A stretch of 64,000 bases of DNA, taken from positions 128,751,093-128,815,092 of the forward strand of contig NC_135718.1 of assembly GCF_964656455.1 (NCBI RefSeq), read 5' to 3'. A model generated the notes under the pieces. The model did not search any database, was not told where the DNA came from, and saw nothing but the letters and a program-made list of their open reading frames with translations. Below are positions 41,844-54,800 of this stretch, piece by piece (within the stretch, counting starts at the first letter, position 1; each line of letters opens with the position of its first letter). A program made the position numbers and the translations under genes. Origin of the DNA: Halichoerus grypus (Eukaryota; Chordata; Mammalia; Carnivora; Phocidae).

Positions 41844-42135
41844 GGTTGTTCCGACAGGTGACGTTTGCGGAGGGTCGTTGACCGCAGACGCGTTACGAGT
41901 CTCCAGCAACACCACGAATCCCGGTGCAGACAGGCTAGTTGGGGCTTATATATCCCCGCCCAGCTGCCGGCCATGCCTCCCAGCGGGGCTCCCATTGGGC
42001 CGCAGCCGGACGGGGCCCGCCCCCTCCGCGTCTCTCATTGGGCCAGGTTCCCACCGAGGCCCGCCCCTCTCTCCGTTATTGGGCGGGCGCTTATGAAATA
42101 TCCCCGCCGTAGCCGGTCATTGGGCAGTTTGTAAA
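41844..42135 (-). promoter_or_regulatory. Alpha-tubulin promoter: duplicated TATA module and four CCAAT boxes
   Basis: Read on the minus strand, a TATA-like ATATATAAG lies at 41944-41954, which would place initiation near 41918-41922 and give a 5' UTR of about 77 nt. Four inverted CCAAT boxes (plus-strand attgg) lie at 41994, 42037, 42078 and 42119, spaced 43, 41 and 41 bp, with GC boxes between them. A second copy of the TATA-region sequence (plus 42089-42108) matches 41944-41960 apart from three extra bases. The promoter sits in a CpG island of about 1 kb (41.15-42.15 kb). The arrangement is what NF-Y/Sp1-driven tubulin promoters look like. Confidence 0.75.
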
Positions 42136-44739
42136 GCCAAAGGGAGGGAAAGCCTCCGGGGTCCGAGCCCTCCAGGTCAGCTCTACCCTCTTTGCCCTCT
42201 GTTGGAGGTGTGCCAGGTCTGAGAGGTTGGAGCTTTGGAGAAACACCATTGTTCCGTTGTTGCCTTAGCTCATTATACGGGTAACATGGCGGACCTAGTT
42301 CGAAAAGTGCATAAACCTTGGACGGTGGCGCAGACTTGAAATCAGCAACCGCTAGAGAAGGAAAGATGCTGTGATGAGAACCAGGTACTGGGAGCGTCTG
42401 GGGAGAGACAAAAATGCGGCTCAGGTGGGGGAGGGGGGCAGGCAGGTGTGGGAGAGAGCATTCCAGGAGCGGGTAATTGAAATTTACCTCCCTTTGCGGC
42501 AAGAGCTTCAGATCAGGTGACTCAGATTGCAAGAGAGCAAGGAGTCCAGGCTGGCTAAAGCAGATTGAAGAGGACTTGTAGGGTGAACATAGATGTTACT
42601 TTGAAGAGTTTGCACACAATTCCACTGGCTATGGGGCTCCTTTGTGGACTCTTGACTAGAAGAGTGATGTGCTAAGCAGTATTTTCGGCAGTTCATAGAT
42701 GTTACCTGTGTTTTTTTTTTTTTTTCCGGTTGTGGTTTCTTAGCTGTCTGAGATGAGGTTTTACTTCTAAATACCTAAGCAAAACAAATTAGCCCATTTC
42801 CTAGTTTGGGAGGGTTAATTGGCATTTGGTTTTATCAAATGACTGGACACCCCACAATGATTACCTTAATATTTGTTCAGCACATTCCAGAGGAATCCAA
42901 AGCATCTGTCATCTCCTGTTCTCACTTCCCATTGGAAAGGTGACTGCACCCAGATTATGCCAGTCAGGCCTGGAGATTTGAATTGTTGCTTTAGGAAAAT
43001 CTATAATGACTCTCTGTTGATACAACCCAGGAAGACTCAAAGTTACTGTGTCACTCACCAATGTGACATCAGATCAGCTGCCCCCTGGATTCTTGGCACC
43101 TGTTTTTCCACAAGACTCTAGACATGTTATTCAAAAGTATTCTGAAATATTTTGAAACTAAATGCTTGTCTAGGTGGCTTGGTGGTTTAAATTCAGGGTG
43201 CAAAGGTTAACTTCAGACTCTGAAGAGTGTTCTTTGATCTCAACCCTTGTGTTTTATGAGGCTGCCAGCTTTAAAGTGGTTATCTCTGGTCAAGGGATAA
43301 GGTGAGAGAGTGTGGGTGAACATTCAAATAAGTACTTTGAAAACCCTTGTATATACAAAGCTAAGACCGTGGTTATTCATTGTCACAGGCCCAAGCAAAA
43401 CAACTCAAATGTTACATCTTACTGAATATGGGCATATCAGTGATTAAAATGAAGCTATCTGGCCATAAACTCAAAAAGCCATAAACTCAACACCATCATC
43501 TCTTCCTTGCCTGGTCCTGTTAGGCATTCAGCCCACCAGCTGGTAGTGTCTGCCAGTTCAAAATGTCCTTCCATTTCTTTATTGAATAGAGTGAGTGGGC
43601 TCTACCCCCAAAAAACTATATTTGCAACAATAATCCTGTGTTATTTGTGGAAATGACACAAACCAACCTCCCTTGACGATATGCTTCTTTATAGAGCACA
43701 AATTAATATTAGTTCTCTTATAAGGTGTTTGGATTTATTTCTATTATATAGACGGCTGCGAAGCTTAGATTCTTTTTCTAACTTTCATCATCTTTTTCTC
43801 TATAGCACTCCACTGATCTCAAGCTTAGTGCCATTGCAGATGTGCCATTTTCACACAGTTCTTCAGGAATTTAAGATATTCCAAAGTTCGGAGGGAAAGG
43901 TCATAGTTACCTCTAGGTTTCAGGCAATTGAAAGATTCCTGATAAGTCTGCATCCTTTCTCTGTAGGTACTTGCTCCCTATCCTGCCTTGCCATAAAGAA
44001 TCAAATAACACTGAATTGAAAGGACAACCACAGTCCGACCGGGCGAGGGAGGGACAAAGAAGATGGAGAGGCTTTGTGGGAACAAGAATATCCTGTTCAT
44101 CCACTGGTGAAGAATCAAGGTAGACAGGGAGACACCAGGGCCATACCTGAGCTATTCATTCTTGAGTCAGTGCCAACATTGTAGAGGTAGTGCCTGGTTT
44201 TCAAATGACTGAATTATTTAACAATTGATGGTCACTCTAGCAAAGTTGCCAAAGTTTGGTGTGTCCATGAGCTCACTTCCCCCCCCCATTGTCTTATCTT
44301 GAAATTCATCTACCCTGTGACTGGGGCAACTGCTCCCTAGGATGGAACATCCTTTCCACCCAATCCCTATTTCGCATCTCATACCAGAATCCATTTAGGA
44401 CAAAGTAGGGAAGGGATGTATAAACTTATGGGAGTTGATCACTCTCCCCTCACTTCCTTAGGACCATAAGTGTCCCTAGCCCACATTCTGTCTCCTCACT
44501 AGTCCCCCCAGGTCATGGTTCATCCTGGCCCCCAATCTGAAATAGGATGTCTGGGGTCACCAGGTCTGGATTTTGGAGGGACCCTGCTCTAATTGTAGCA
44601 GAGGACTTGTTCCTGACATGAAGAAATTAGAACCATTGATTGTAATATTGTGCTTTGGGTACACGTAGTTTTGTGTCACAGGCTACTAATTACTCATCAT
44701 GGATAATACATTGTTTCTATACAAGGCTAAATGAATTCT
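42136..44739. other. Intergenic, no supported gene
   Basis: AT-rich, mostly single-copy sequence upstream of the tubulin promoter. A 15-T run lies near 42711-42725. No gene or RNA is recognisable. Confidence 0.4.
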
Positions 44740-44937
44740 TTTTTTTTTTTTTAAAGATTTTATTTATTTATTTGACAGAGAGAGAGAGAGAGCGAGAGCA
44801 GGAACACAAGCAGGGGGAGAGGGAGACGCAGGCTTCCTGCCGAGCAGAGAGCCCGATGCGGGGCTCGATCCCAGGACCCTGGGATTATGACCTGAGCCGA
44901 AGGCAGACGCTTAACAACTGAGCCACCCAGGCGCCCC
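44740..44937 (-). repeat. SINEC element with 17-bp TSD
   Basis: Full-length reverse SINE bounded by the perfect TSD aaggctaaatgaattct (44723-44739 and 44938-44954). Confidence 0.92.
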
Positions 44938-45298
44938 AAGGCTAAATGAATTCTAAGTTTCAATAGATTTGAGTGAATTTAGTGGATACTTCTCTCACCT
45001 AACCTTAAATTCTGACATTTAAACACATTTAGACATATTCCAGGAATTTAATTCTCCAAACACAAGAACACCTTGGTCACAATGGAAAGATTCACAGTAC
45101 TGAAGTTAACACCTTTATTTTCTTACCCTATGAAGACTTAGATGTGGTCATGACCACATAGATGTACTCTGTGCATGATCCTGTACCACATCTGTTTTCA
45201 TGGTCTTTATCAAAAAGCTTTGGGGAAAAAAAAAAACAGTGTGGTACCTAACCTCTAACTCACTATTATTCACTGCATCAGAAATATAATTCATTTTA

Positions 45299-45505
45299 GA
45301 GACGCCTGGGTGGCTCAGTCAGTTAAGCATCTGCCTTCGACTCCAGTCATGATCCCAGGGTCCTGGGACCGAGCCTCACATCAGGCTCCCTGCTCAGCAG
45401 GAAGCCTGCTTCTCCCTCTCCCACTCTCCCTGCTTGTGTTCCTGCTCTTGCTATCTCTGTCTCTGTCAAATAAATAAATAAAATCTTTAAAAAAAAAAAA
45501 AAAAA
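45299..45505 (+). repeat. SINEC element
   Basis: Full-length plus-oriented SINE with a poly-A tail of about 18 residues. Confidence 0.88.
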
Positions 45506-46565
45506 GAAATAAGTCAAAGTTTAGGATGATGACATTTTTCTCCAGAGTGCGTTTTTGTTTGCTTATGCCAAGGGTTTGGGGAAATTGCCACTTTGGGATC
45601 AACTTAATCTAATTTCAAGGACTGATATCATTGGAAGCCAAGCTACAATCCCCTAAGAGAGCCTTTCTATTTCCTACTTCTGGCTCACCCCTATTCTTGG
45701 GGTGCAAAAGACCGAGTGCCTCAACCCAATGTGACAAACACTTACCAGGTCTACCACTCTCTGACAGGCCCAGACCCCTACTTCTGGAAGGCTGTCACAG
45801 TCGCCCACCAGCCTCTGACCTGCCCCCCTCCACATTGCAAATGCCCCCAACAGAAGAGTGGCCTGTAATACTGGGCCCACTTCTCAGGGCCTCAATCTTC
45901 TCAGTGGTCCTGGTCCAGTAATTCTTTAAACACTTTAGCTCTCTGATGCCTTTGGATTTTTAAAATATTTTGTCCAGCCTTTCTAGTTGCCCTCAGTGGG
46001 ATGGTCATCCAAAATTACCTATCCACCATTATCAGGAACAGAAGTTCTCATTGGTTACACATTGGAGTTACTTGAGTAGGTTCACACACGGCATAGTAAC
46101 AATATGTAAAATGTCAGTACACCGCTGTCCACCTCTGATTCTGTGTTAAAAAGAATTTTGTAGAAACAGTGAGGCCTTGGAAAAATCAATTGCTCTCCCT
46201 AACAGCAACTGCAGGTTTCTGTACTCATAGCAGCAGGTTTCTATACTCATGGGCTACTTCTTTCTACCTATGACAAAGCGGTTAATGATTTCACAAGTCT
46301 TTATTGAGAGCCTATTATGTATAAGGGGAACAAAGAGGTGACATCCTCATTTTATAGCAGACACTAAATGATTAATTTGTTGGAAGACCTCAAGAGAAAC
46401 CCTAAGGTTCAGGTTGCTGCTCTCCTCTGCTTTTTCAAATTGCATATTCTTCCCAAGGACATACAGGAATCTAACTTCTACTGTTTAAATGCCTTTATTT
46501 CAAATTAAACTGCAAAGGCAGAATAACAACTTGATATTTTTGGCTATTGGGGCAACAATGTTTGG
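45506..46565. other. Intergenic, no supported gene
   Basis: Single-copy AT-rich sequence. Plus-strand TTTATT motifs near 46300 and 46494 are AATAAA on the minus strand and could serve a long RABIF 3' UTR; this is unproven. Confidence 0.3.
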
Positions 46566-46569
46566 CAGT

Positions 46570-47290
46570 TCTTTAAAAAAAAAATACAAATGACCAATAA
46601 GTGTATAAAAATTTCATTAAACAAAATAAATGCAAATTAAAACAATGAGATGCTTTTTCTATTAAAGTGGCAAAATAGTCTTTTAATGATAATAAATACC
46701 CAGTGTTAGGAAGGTATCAGAGAAACGAGTGCTCTTCTACACTGCTGGAGGAGGTGAACTAGCACAGCTGTTTCTGAAGAATATGTGTCAACAGAGCAAA
46801 TCCATGAAAACATGCATACCCTGCAATTCTACTTCTAATAACGTAGGAAATAATTGAGAATGTGTATACAGATTTAACTATAAAGTTGCATGTTACATCA
46901 CATTGTTTATAAGAAACTGGAGACAATCTAATAGTAGATTAAGTAAATTATAATACAGAAATACAATGGAATACTAAAAACAAGGGTGTCCATAGATGGT
47001 TATCTGTTAACATGGGAAGTCAGTATGTTGTCAAATGGAAAAAGCAAGTTATAAAAGAGCACAGTATGATATAGTATTTATTTTTAAAAACCATATATGT
47101 TTATATATACATATAGAAAAACACTGAGAACCGGAGTTTCACCACATTACCAGAGGCAGTCTCTGGATGGTGGAAATGAATGATTAAAAAAATGTTTATA
47201 CCCATTTTTGTATTTATCTGCAATGAACGTGTACTATTCTGTGATTAAAAAAGGAAAAAAAAGTCAAAGTCTAATTTAAAAAAAATGCTT
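46570..47290 (+). mobile_element. Old LINE-1 3' fragment
   Basis: Diverged sense-strand L1 ORF2/3' UTR sequence: 'aaatgcaaattaaaacaatg', 'ctgctggaggaggtgaacta' and 'aatacaatggaatactaaaa' blocks. The frame is destroyed. Confidence 0.7.
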
Positions 47291-48806
47291 TGTGTACGTT
47301 TTGGCTTGTGATAGGAGGGGCCACATGCCCCTAGAGGCATCTACTTGGTTTTGTTCCTTCTGACCTGAGTGGATAATTCTCACAGTTGTTTTTCTACAAA
47401 TGCCATAATCATGGACATTTGACCGTCTAGAGAACAGTTCTCTCATTTTCAGCTAGAGCTCACCGAGGCTATGACTGGGGAAGGAAGCCACCTTTCTAGA
47501 GTAGGTTGGTTGCAAAACCATGTCCAAGGCCTACACTTTAGTTGGGGAACCCTTAGAAAAGTTCTGGGGAGAAAGAAGGTAGAAGCAAGCAGAAAATAGA
47601 TACAGAAGGATGGGCTGTAGATTGTAGGATTTCTATTTAGTCCTTATTTCAATTTTAGGGTCTCCTCAATCTTAGAGGTAGGGCTTATGGGAGGACACCT
47701 GAGACCTGTTCACAGAGATTCCTAAGATGTTGAGTCACTTCAGAAGAGAAATGAGAGAACAAGTGACAATCATACTGAAAGGTTAATAAGTTTGCTAACA
47801 TTGAACTGTTAGAGCAACCCCACAGCGATAGAGATAGTGGCATTTGGACAGAAAGTTTGTGTTCTGGGTTGGTACAGGGATTCCCATTGAACCACAACTC
47901 TGAGGACCATGCTTAGTAGGTTCAGTAAATGATGACACTATCCATTAGAGAAGTCTCTCCTAAGAACAAAGGAAGAGTTACTTGCGCAGATAAGACAAAC
48001 CTGTAAAGTCATGTATAACGTGGCAAAGGTCTGTCCCTCCTATTTCCCATATTCTCCACTCTGAGTCAAAACCAGGGCTGAGTTTTCCTGGGGTGGCTGC
48101 CAGATAGGGCTGAAAATCTGATTCTCAACCTACTTCTAATGTAAAGAGAAACCACGGCAAGATTTGAAGGGAAAAGGGGATATATTCATCTTCACAATAA
48201 AAAGTCACTATAAACCTAGGGACTCGGCTCTCAAACATGGTATTACAGGTGTGTCCGAAGTAATGTGTTTCTTATTAGTTTAAATACCGAAGTCTGTAAA
48301 TGCTATACTTTTAAAAAGAATAAATTACTGTAGATAAAGTTAGTCATACAACAAAGTCACTCTCAGACACTTGTATGCTTTCTTGAATGAGACAAAAATG
48401 TGGAGTTTGAACTATTAGCACGAGCATCAGCTGTCATGTGTCATCTTGGCTAAAAGGCTGAATGCTGCTCTTACAGAGCAAGACACCAGGGAGCCCAGGG
48501 TCAGAGAGCCCAGGCAGGATGCCAGGGATGAGAGCAGATTTGTAGACCTGTTCCAGTGTCCTGCAACTGGGGGAAAAGGGAGATTAGGAGATGTGGGGAC
48601 GCAAAGTGAGCTATTTAAGAGGCATGCACTTGAGGCTTTAAGGAAGCGGGATTAGCCCTATGCATGTTCAACCGGACATGTCGATACTCATAATTTACAT
48701 TAGTACAGAGAAGGTGGCGGCAGAGTGGTTACACCAGGTTAAAGGCCAGTTCTTGAGGGGAGTAGCTTTTATAGTTGGGGGTGGAGCTGTGTCCCCCTCC
48801 CCTCAG
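47291..48806. other. Probable RABIF 3' UTR and flank
   Basis: Single-copy sequence immediately downstream of the minus-strand RABIF stop. No open frame of note. The 3' UTR of RABIF is expected to extend into this stretch, but I cannot fix its end. Confidence 0.35.
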
Positions 48807-51800
48807 TTACTCATGGGAAACCCGTTCCAAGGCCACATAGAAACTGTTCTTGTCATCTAGGCAATGCCAGCCAATTGGTCCGATTTCACAGTCTGCGCAC
48901 ACCAGAAACTTGATGTTGCCCACGTCCTTGGTGAAGCCCACGTTCTCGAAGATGAACATGTCATCAACCAGCCAGTGCTCCTGGAGGAGATCGCCATCAG
49001 GATTGCTGCCATCAGCCAGAGCTGGCTTCTTTCTCATGGAGGGAAGGAAAAGCTGCAGGGGAAGAGAACACAAAGAATACGCAGGCTGACTGGCCCAGTC
49101 ACATCATCACCCCCATTCTGCTTATACTTTACATTGCTTCCTGGCAGTTTCTTGGAATGAAAACGAGATCAGCAGCCCTAACACTAAGTTATAGACCAGA
49201 ATGCTGAGTGGCTTCTCTGTTGCCTCTAGTCCATGCCCGGATTCTTAAGACACAGGAAAGAGGTAACGTGCTGCTGTCATGTGGCTTCACTGCTGTCCTT
49301 ACCATGGTCTGTAAGGCCCTGCCTGTTCCTCATCTCCGTCTAGGTCATTCTGCTGCAGCCACACTGGCCTTCTTGCCTCCTTCCGACAGGGTGAGTGTGC
49401 TCTGCCCTCAGATCTCGGCAAAGCTGGCTCCTTCATGATATTCAGCTCAAATGCAACCTCTTCAGGAGGCCTTCTCTGACCAAACAATGAGTAAGATTCC
49501 CATACTGCCCATTGTATTTTGTTTTTTAAAATGCCTTTCCTGCGTGTAATCGATACATACACTGCACATATTTAAAGCGTACAATCTGATACATTTTGGC
49601 CCATGCAAATACTGATAAACCACTCCCAGCAAGATGACAAGCGTATTCGTCACCCCCGAAAGTCTCCTTATGCCGCTGCCTCTTTCTTATCATTCTCTGA
49701 AATTATTAATTTATTGGCTTAGTTATTTACCATGGGTCTCCCTCCACTAGAATGTAAGCCCCAAGAAAGCAAGGAGCTTACCTTTCCTGTTCACTACTAT
49801 AACCCCAGCGCCAAGAATAATAACGGATACGGAGCAGGAACTCAAATATTTATCAAAAGAATACATACAGGATATCTGGCTTTGCTCTAGTCTATCAGTA
49901 TGACGTATATGCTGGATTTATCTTACCAAAAGAGCATTAAAAAGGAAAATCTAGTTCTAGAATTTGGAATATTATCCCGAGGATCCTTGTACCCCCTAAT
50001 CAACATGCCTTCCCGATCATTAGGACAAAGCCTCACACACATACACACCCTTTAATTTCTTCCCTATAAGGTTAGTTTACGCACTTTTAGCTGCCCCAGC
50101 GTACTCGAAGATACGATGCCAGCAAAGCTTCTTACCCCTCTGCTCCTCATCATTATTGCTGCTGCCAGTACACTTATTTTCCACCCCAGGGTACGCTTCC
50201 ACTGCATCCCCAAACTCTAATAAAACAGGATGGCCTCAATGTGCTAGTCTGACATTAGCAAGCAGAATAAAAGCAAAAACCAGGTTTTTTTTAAATTAAA
50301 AAAAAAAACTGGACCGACATCAGTCCAAAAGAGGCAAATGCTTTGGTAGGGATGAGCAAGCCTCTTCCTGAACTCGACTGTTAGGGAATCACAAAGCTGC
50401 TAGTATGTATTAAATACCCTGGAGTTTGCACTTCTGAACTCTGGGCCAGATTCTGGCCAGTGGCTGTCCCTAATAGGGAGGAGAGAGCACTGATCCAGAA
50501 CATTCTACTCCGCATCTGCCCAGCACTTGGCTTAGTAAAACAGGTATCTGTGCACTACCCTACGTGGTGTCACCTGAGACATCATCTGAGGACATCACAA
50601 AATAGGACAGTCCCTCCTCTTATATTGTCATTCCAATCACCCTTTTCACCTCATCTAATGTTTAAATGAGTCCCCATTGCTTTGTTTTACCCTAAGTGAA
50701 AATGGGAACAGGCAGAAGCAAAGAGGAATCAAAATTCAGGGACCAGGAAACCTGGATTCCAAACCTAGCTGTATCTCTCTGGATTTCCTACAAGTATTTC
50801 TGGCCTATAGTGTAGGTGTGAAATCATCTTAACTAAACATAAGGCAAGTGAAACTTTAAGGGGAGAAAAATCAAAGACTTTTTAAACATTAGCCTTTAAA
50901 AAGTGTCTAAGAAAGGAGCATCAGCTTCCCTCCCACTGTTTTTTGTATTGTTTTGTTTTTATAATGCAAAACACCACCTCTGCAGTCTCTTTTTTGAGTA
51001 GTGATTTAAGGGAAATACTATTAACCATTCATTCAAGGGGTCAGACTGGGTCCTGTTCCCTCTCTTTCTCAACATTCCCATTTTTATTTAAATCCTGTAA
51101 GTCAGATCCACAAGGCTAGACTTATATATATATGTACATTGTACGTGTATCTGTATGGCTCTCAACCCATTCTCTGCAGTGCCCAGGGCTATTGCAGGGT
51201 CAAGTTTTGGAATCTAATATTTGGAATACAATTAGGCTTTCTAGATAAACATTGGGGTGGAAATCAAAAAATTACTATCTAATTTGAGGCTGCTAACTTA
51301 GCTGGTTGGAGGCCAAAGTTGCCAGTTACATCCCTGACCAGGTGGGTTAACTGCTCACGACCCCAGCCAGTACCCTAATCCTGGACCATCTCCTCAGAGA
51401 GATGTAGAATACCCCCAACTCAGTGAGATTGTCAGTGGAACTCCTTTTCCTTTTTCAAGAACTGCTAACAAGGGCACCTGGATGGCTCAGTTGGTTAAGC
51501 ATCTGCCTTTGGCTCAGGTCATGATCCTGGGGTTCTGGGATAGAGCCCCGCATCAGGTTCCCTGCTCAGTGGGGAGTCTGCTTGTCCCTCTACCTGTGCC
51601 CCTCTCCCTGCTCGTGTGCTCTTTCTCACAAATAAAATCTTTTTTTTTAAGATTTTATTTATTTATTTGACAGAGAGACAGCAAGAGAGGGAACACAAGC
51701 AGGGGGAGTGGGAGAGAGAGAAGCAGGCTTTCCGCTGAGCAGGGAGCTCGATGCGGGGCTCCATCCCAGGACCCTGGGATCATGACCTGAGCCGAAGGCA

Positions 51801-54800
51801 GACTCTTAACGACTGAGCCACTCAGGCGCCCCACAAATAAAATCTTTTTTTTTTTAGAAAAGATTATTTATTTGTCAGAGAGAGAGAGAGAGAGAAAGAG
51901 CACAAGCAGGGGGAGCAGCAGGCTCCCCGCTGAGCAAGGAGCCCAATGTGAGACTCGATCCCAGGACACTGGGATCATGACCTGAGCCGAAGGCAGAGCT
52001 TAACTGACTGAGCCACCCAGGCATCTCATAAATAAAATCTTTGGGGAAAAAAAACAAAAACTGTTAGCCACCCTTTTAAAAATATTTTCTTTGTAAAAAT
52101 CCATTCTCATGGTAGAAAACTTGGCAAGCATGCTACAATATAGATGAAAATAAAAACTGTTACAATACAGAGCAAACTTGTGGTAACTTTTTTGAAACTT
52201 TCTCCCTTCTGTGAGTATTTGTGATGGTTTTAAAACGTGCACAGATTCTTTGACAATCCTTCCACCAGGAGGTGGAGTCCATGCCTCTCTCCCTGAGCCT
52301 GGACAGGCCCCTTTGCTAGCCCCTGATGATTCAAGTGCGGTGGAGGTGACAGGCTAGGTTAGAAAAGGCCAGGCCACTTTTGCCGGTTTCTGTGGGACCA
52401 CTTGCTCCGGGAGCCTTCAGCTTCTATGTAAGAATTGCGGCTCCTGAGGCCACCACGTGGAGAGACCATGGGGACAGATGCCCCCAGAGCCTGTCCCGGT
52501 GCTCAGGTGTTTGAGTCTTCCCAGTCCACAGGCAGACATGTGAGGGAGAGAGCGTTTCAGATAACCCTTCTGCCTGCACACGAAAGACCCCAAATGAGAA
52601 CTGTCTAGCTAGGCCCAGTCAACTCCCCAGATTGTGAGCAAAATAAATGTTAATGTTTTAGGTCACCATTCTTGGGTGATCTTGTTACACAGCAATAGAG
52701 AACTAGAATATTGCCTAACATAGTTGAAATGCATGTTCCATTCTAATTCCTAATTTTTGTGATCAACTATATATACATACCATAAAACATCATTTTAAAA
52801 AAAGATTGTATTTATTTGAGAGAGAGAGAGTGTGTGTGAGCAGGGGAAGAGGCAGAGGGAGAGGTAGAGAGAGAATCCTCAAGCAGGCTCCCCGCCGAGT
52901 GTGGAGGCTGATGTGGTGGCGGGGGGGTGGGGGGGTAGTGATCCCAGGACCCTGAGATCACAACCTGAGCCAAAATCAAGACTCATGCTCAACTGACTGA
53001 CCCACCCAGGCTCCACTAAAACTTACCATTTAAATCATTTTTAAGTGTGTGGTTTAGTGGCATTAAATAAATATATATATGTTGTGATGCAACCATCACC
53101 CCCTTCACCACCATCTCCAGAATTTGTTCATTTTCCCAAACTTGGTACCCATTAAACACTAACTCCCCATTTTCCAGTCCATTGCAACCACCATTGTGCT
53201 TTCTTTCTCTATGAATCTGACTACACTTGGTACCTCATATGAGTGGAATCATACAGTATTTGTCTTTTGGTGACTAGCTTATTTCACTTAGCATAATGTC
53301 CTGATTTTTAAAATGTTTAATCAGGGGCGCCTGGGTAGCTCAGTCGTTGAGCGTTTGCCTTCAGCTCAGGTCATGATCCCAGGGTCCTGGGATCGAGCCC
53401 AGCATCGGGCTCCCTGCTCTGCGGGGAGCCTGCTTCTCCCTCTCCCACTCCCCCTGCTCGTGTTCCCTCTCTCGCTGTGTCTCTGTCAAATAAATAAAAT
53501 CTTTAAAAATAAATAAATAAAATGTTTAATCAGTTTTAAAGTTGTTGTTTTTTTTTAAGATTTTATTTGCTTAACGACTGAGCCACCCAGGCGCCCCAGT
53601 TTTAAAGTTTTATTGAGGTAACTGTAGGTTCACATGTAGTGGAAGAAATAATACAAATAATATACTAATTAGTTCTATATTAAGAAACAATACAGAAATT
53701 CCAGGTACCCTGTGTTTGGTAATAGAGTTTTCCCCGATGGTAATATTTTGCAAATCCAGAGTATAATATCACAAACAGGACATCAACACTGATACACTCC
53801 ATTGATTTTATTCAGATTTCCCCAGTTTACTTGGACTCATTTCTGTGTGTAATGTGTGTGTATACAGTTCTGTCAATTTTACCCCGAGTAAGTTCACGTA
53901 TCCGCCACCACAGTCAAGACACTGAACAGTTCCACCACCAGGAGGATCCCTCACGTCACTTTTATAACCACACTTACCAAAGCGCCCAGCCCCCAGTTCC
54001 TAGCCCCGGCAATCACTCATCTGCTCTCCATTTCTAAAACTCAAAAATGGCACAGAAATGGAATCATACAGTATGTAATATTTGGGGACTGGCTTTTGTC
54101 ACTCAGCATAATTCCCTGGAGATCCGTCCAAGTTGTATGTATCAGTAGCTCACTCCACTGTAGTTCATTCCAGTGGATGGCTGTACCACAGTCTGTTTAG
54201 TCATTCCCCTGTTGAAGGACACCTGGGCTGTTTCCAGTTGGGGGACAGTATGAATAAAGGTGCAATGAACATTCATATACAGGTGTTTGTGTGAACGTAA
54301 GTTTTCATTTCCCTGGGATAGAGGTCCCACAGTGTACTGGCTGGGTTGAAGATTAAGGACATGTTTTGCCTCAGAAGAAAGTGCTCTTGGGTGTGCCCTC
54401 AGGTCCTCTGCTCTCATATTCTTCACCAAACACCGCTCTATACTTTCTCCTATGAGTTAATCTTCCACTGCCCACTCCTGCCACAAATCTCTCCCTCCAA
54501 AAAATGTAAAACAGCAAATTACTCTCTTCTATGATAACATCATCACTGTTTCCTACATTCTCAAACTTTGGTGAGGGTTCCCTTTCCTCTTTGTCTTCAT
54601 GGGGAAGTAAGGCTCTTTGCTGAGGACACCAGCACTGGCTCCCCAGTGCTGCCCATTCTCTGACACTCCACCTACTTCAGGATCAGGAACGGGAACCAGT
54701 GCTCTCCTTGCTTCCAAATTATTACCCCTACATCCTCACATCCACCTCTGCTCCTTTAAGGTTTCTGCCATCTGGTGACCCCTCACTCTCATCTGAGGTG

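Larger units (their letters stand above)
51471..52050 (+). repeat. Second three-SINE nest (RABIF intron)
   Basis: A plus SINEC (from 51472) has its tail split by a minus SINEC at 51649-51831, bounded by the 21-bp tail repeat starting cacaaataaaatc (51628-51648 and 51832-51852). A second minus SINEC follows at about 51856-52026, ending before another tail copy ('ataaataaaatctttgggg'). Approximate outer repeats 'gaactgctaac' and 'aaactgttagc' surround the complex. Confidence 0.85.
53017..54340 (-). mobile_element. LINE-1 3' fragment, antisense
   Basis: Reverse-complement L1 sequence: 'tcatatgagtggaatcatac', 'ttatttcacttagcataatg', 'ttgaaggacacctgggctgt'. It is interrupted by SINEs at 53324-53518 and 53544-53596. 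It has no open frame of L1 length. Confidence 0.7.

Noticed and set aside
42035..42532. 165-residue minus frame upstream of the tubulin promoter
   Set aside because: Overlaps the CCAAT-box region, has no domain and no downstream splice partner.
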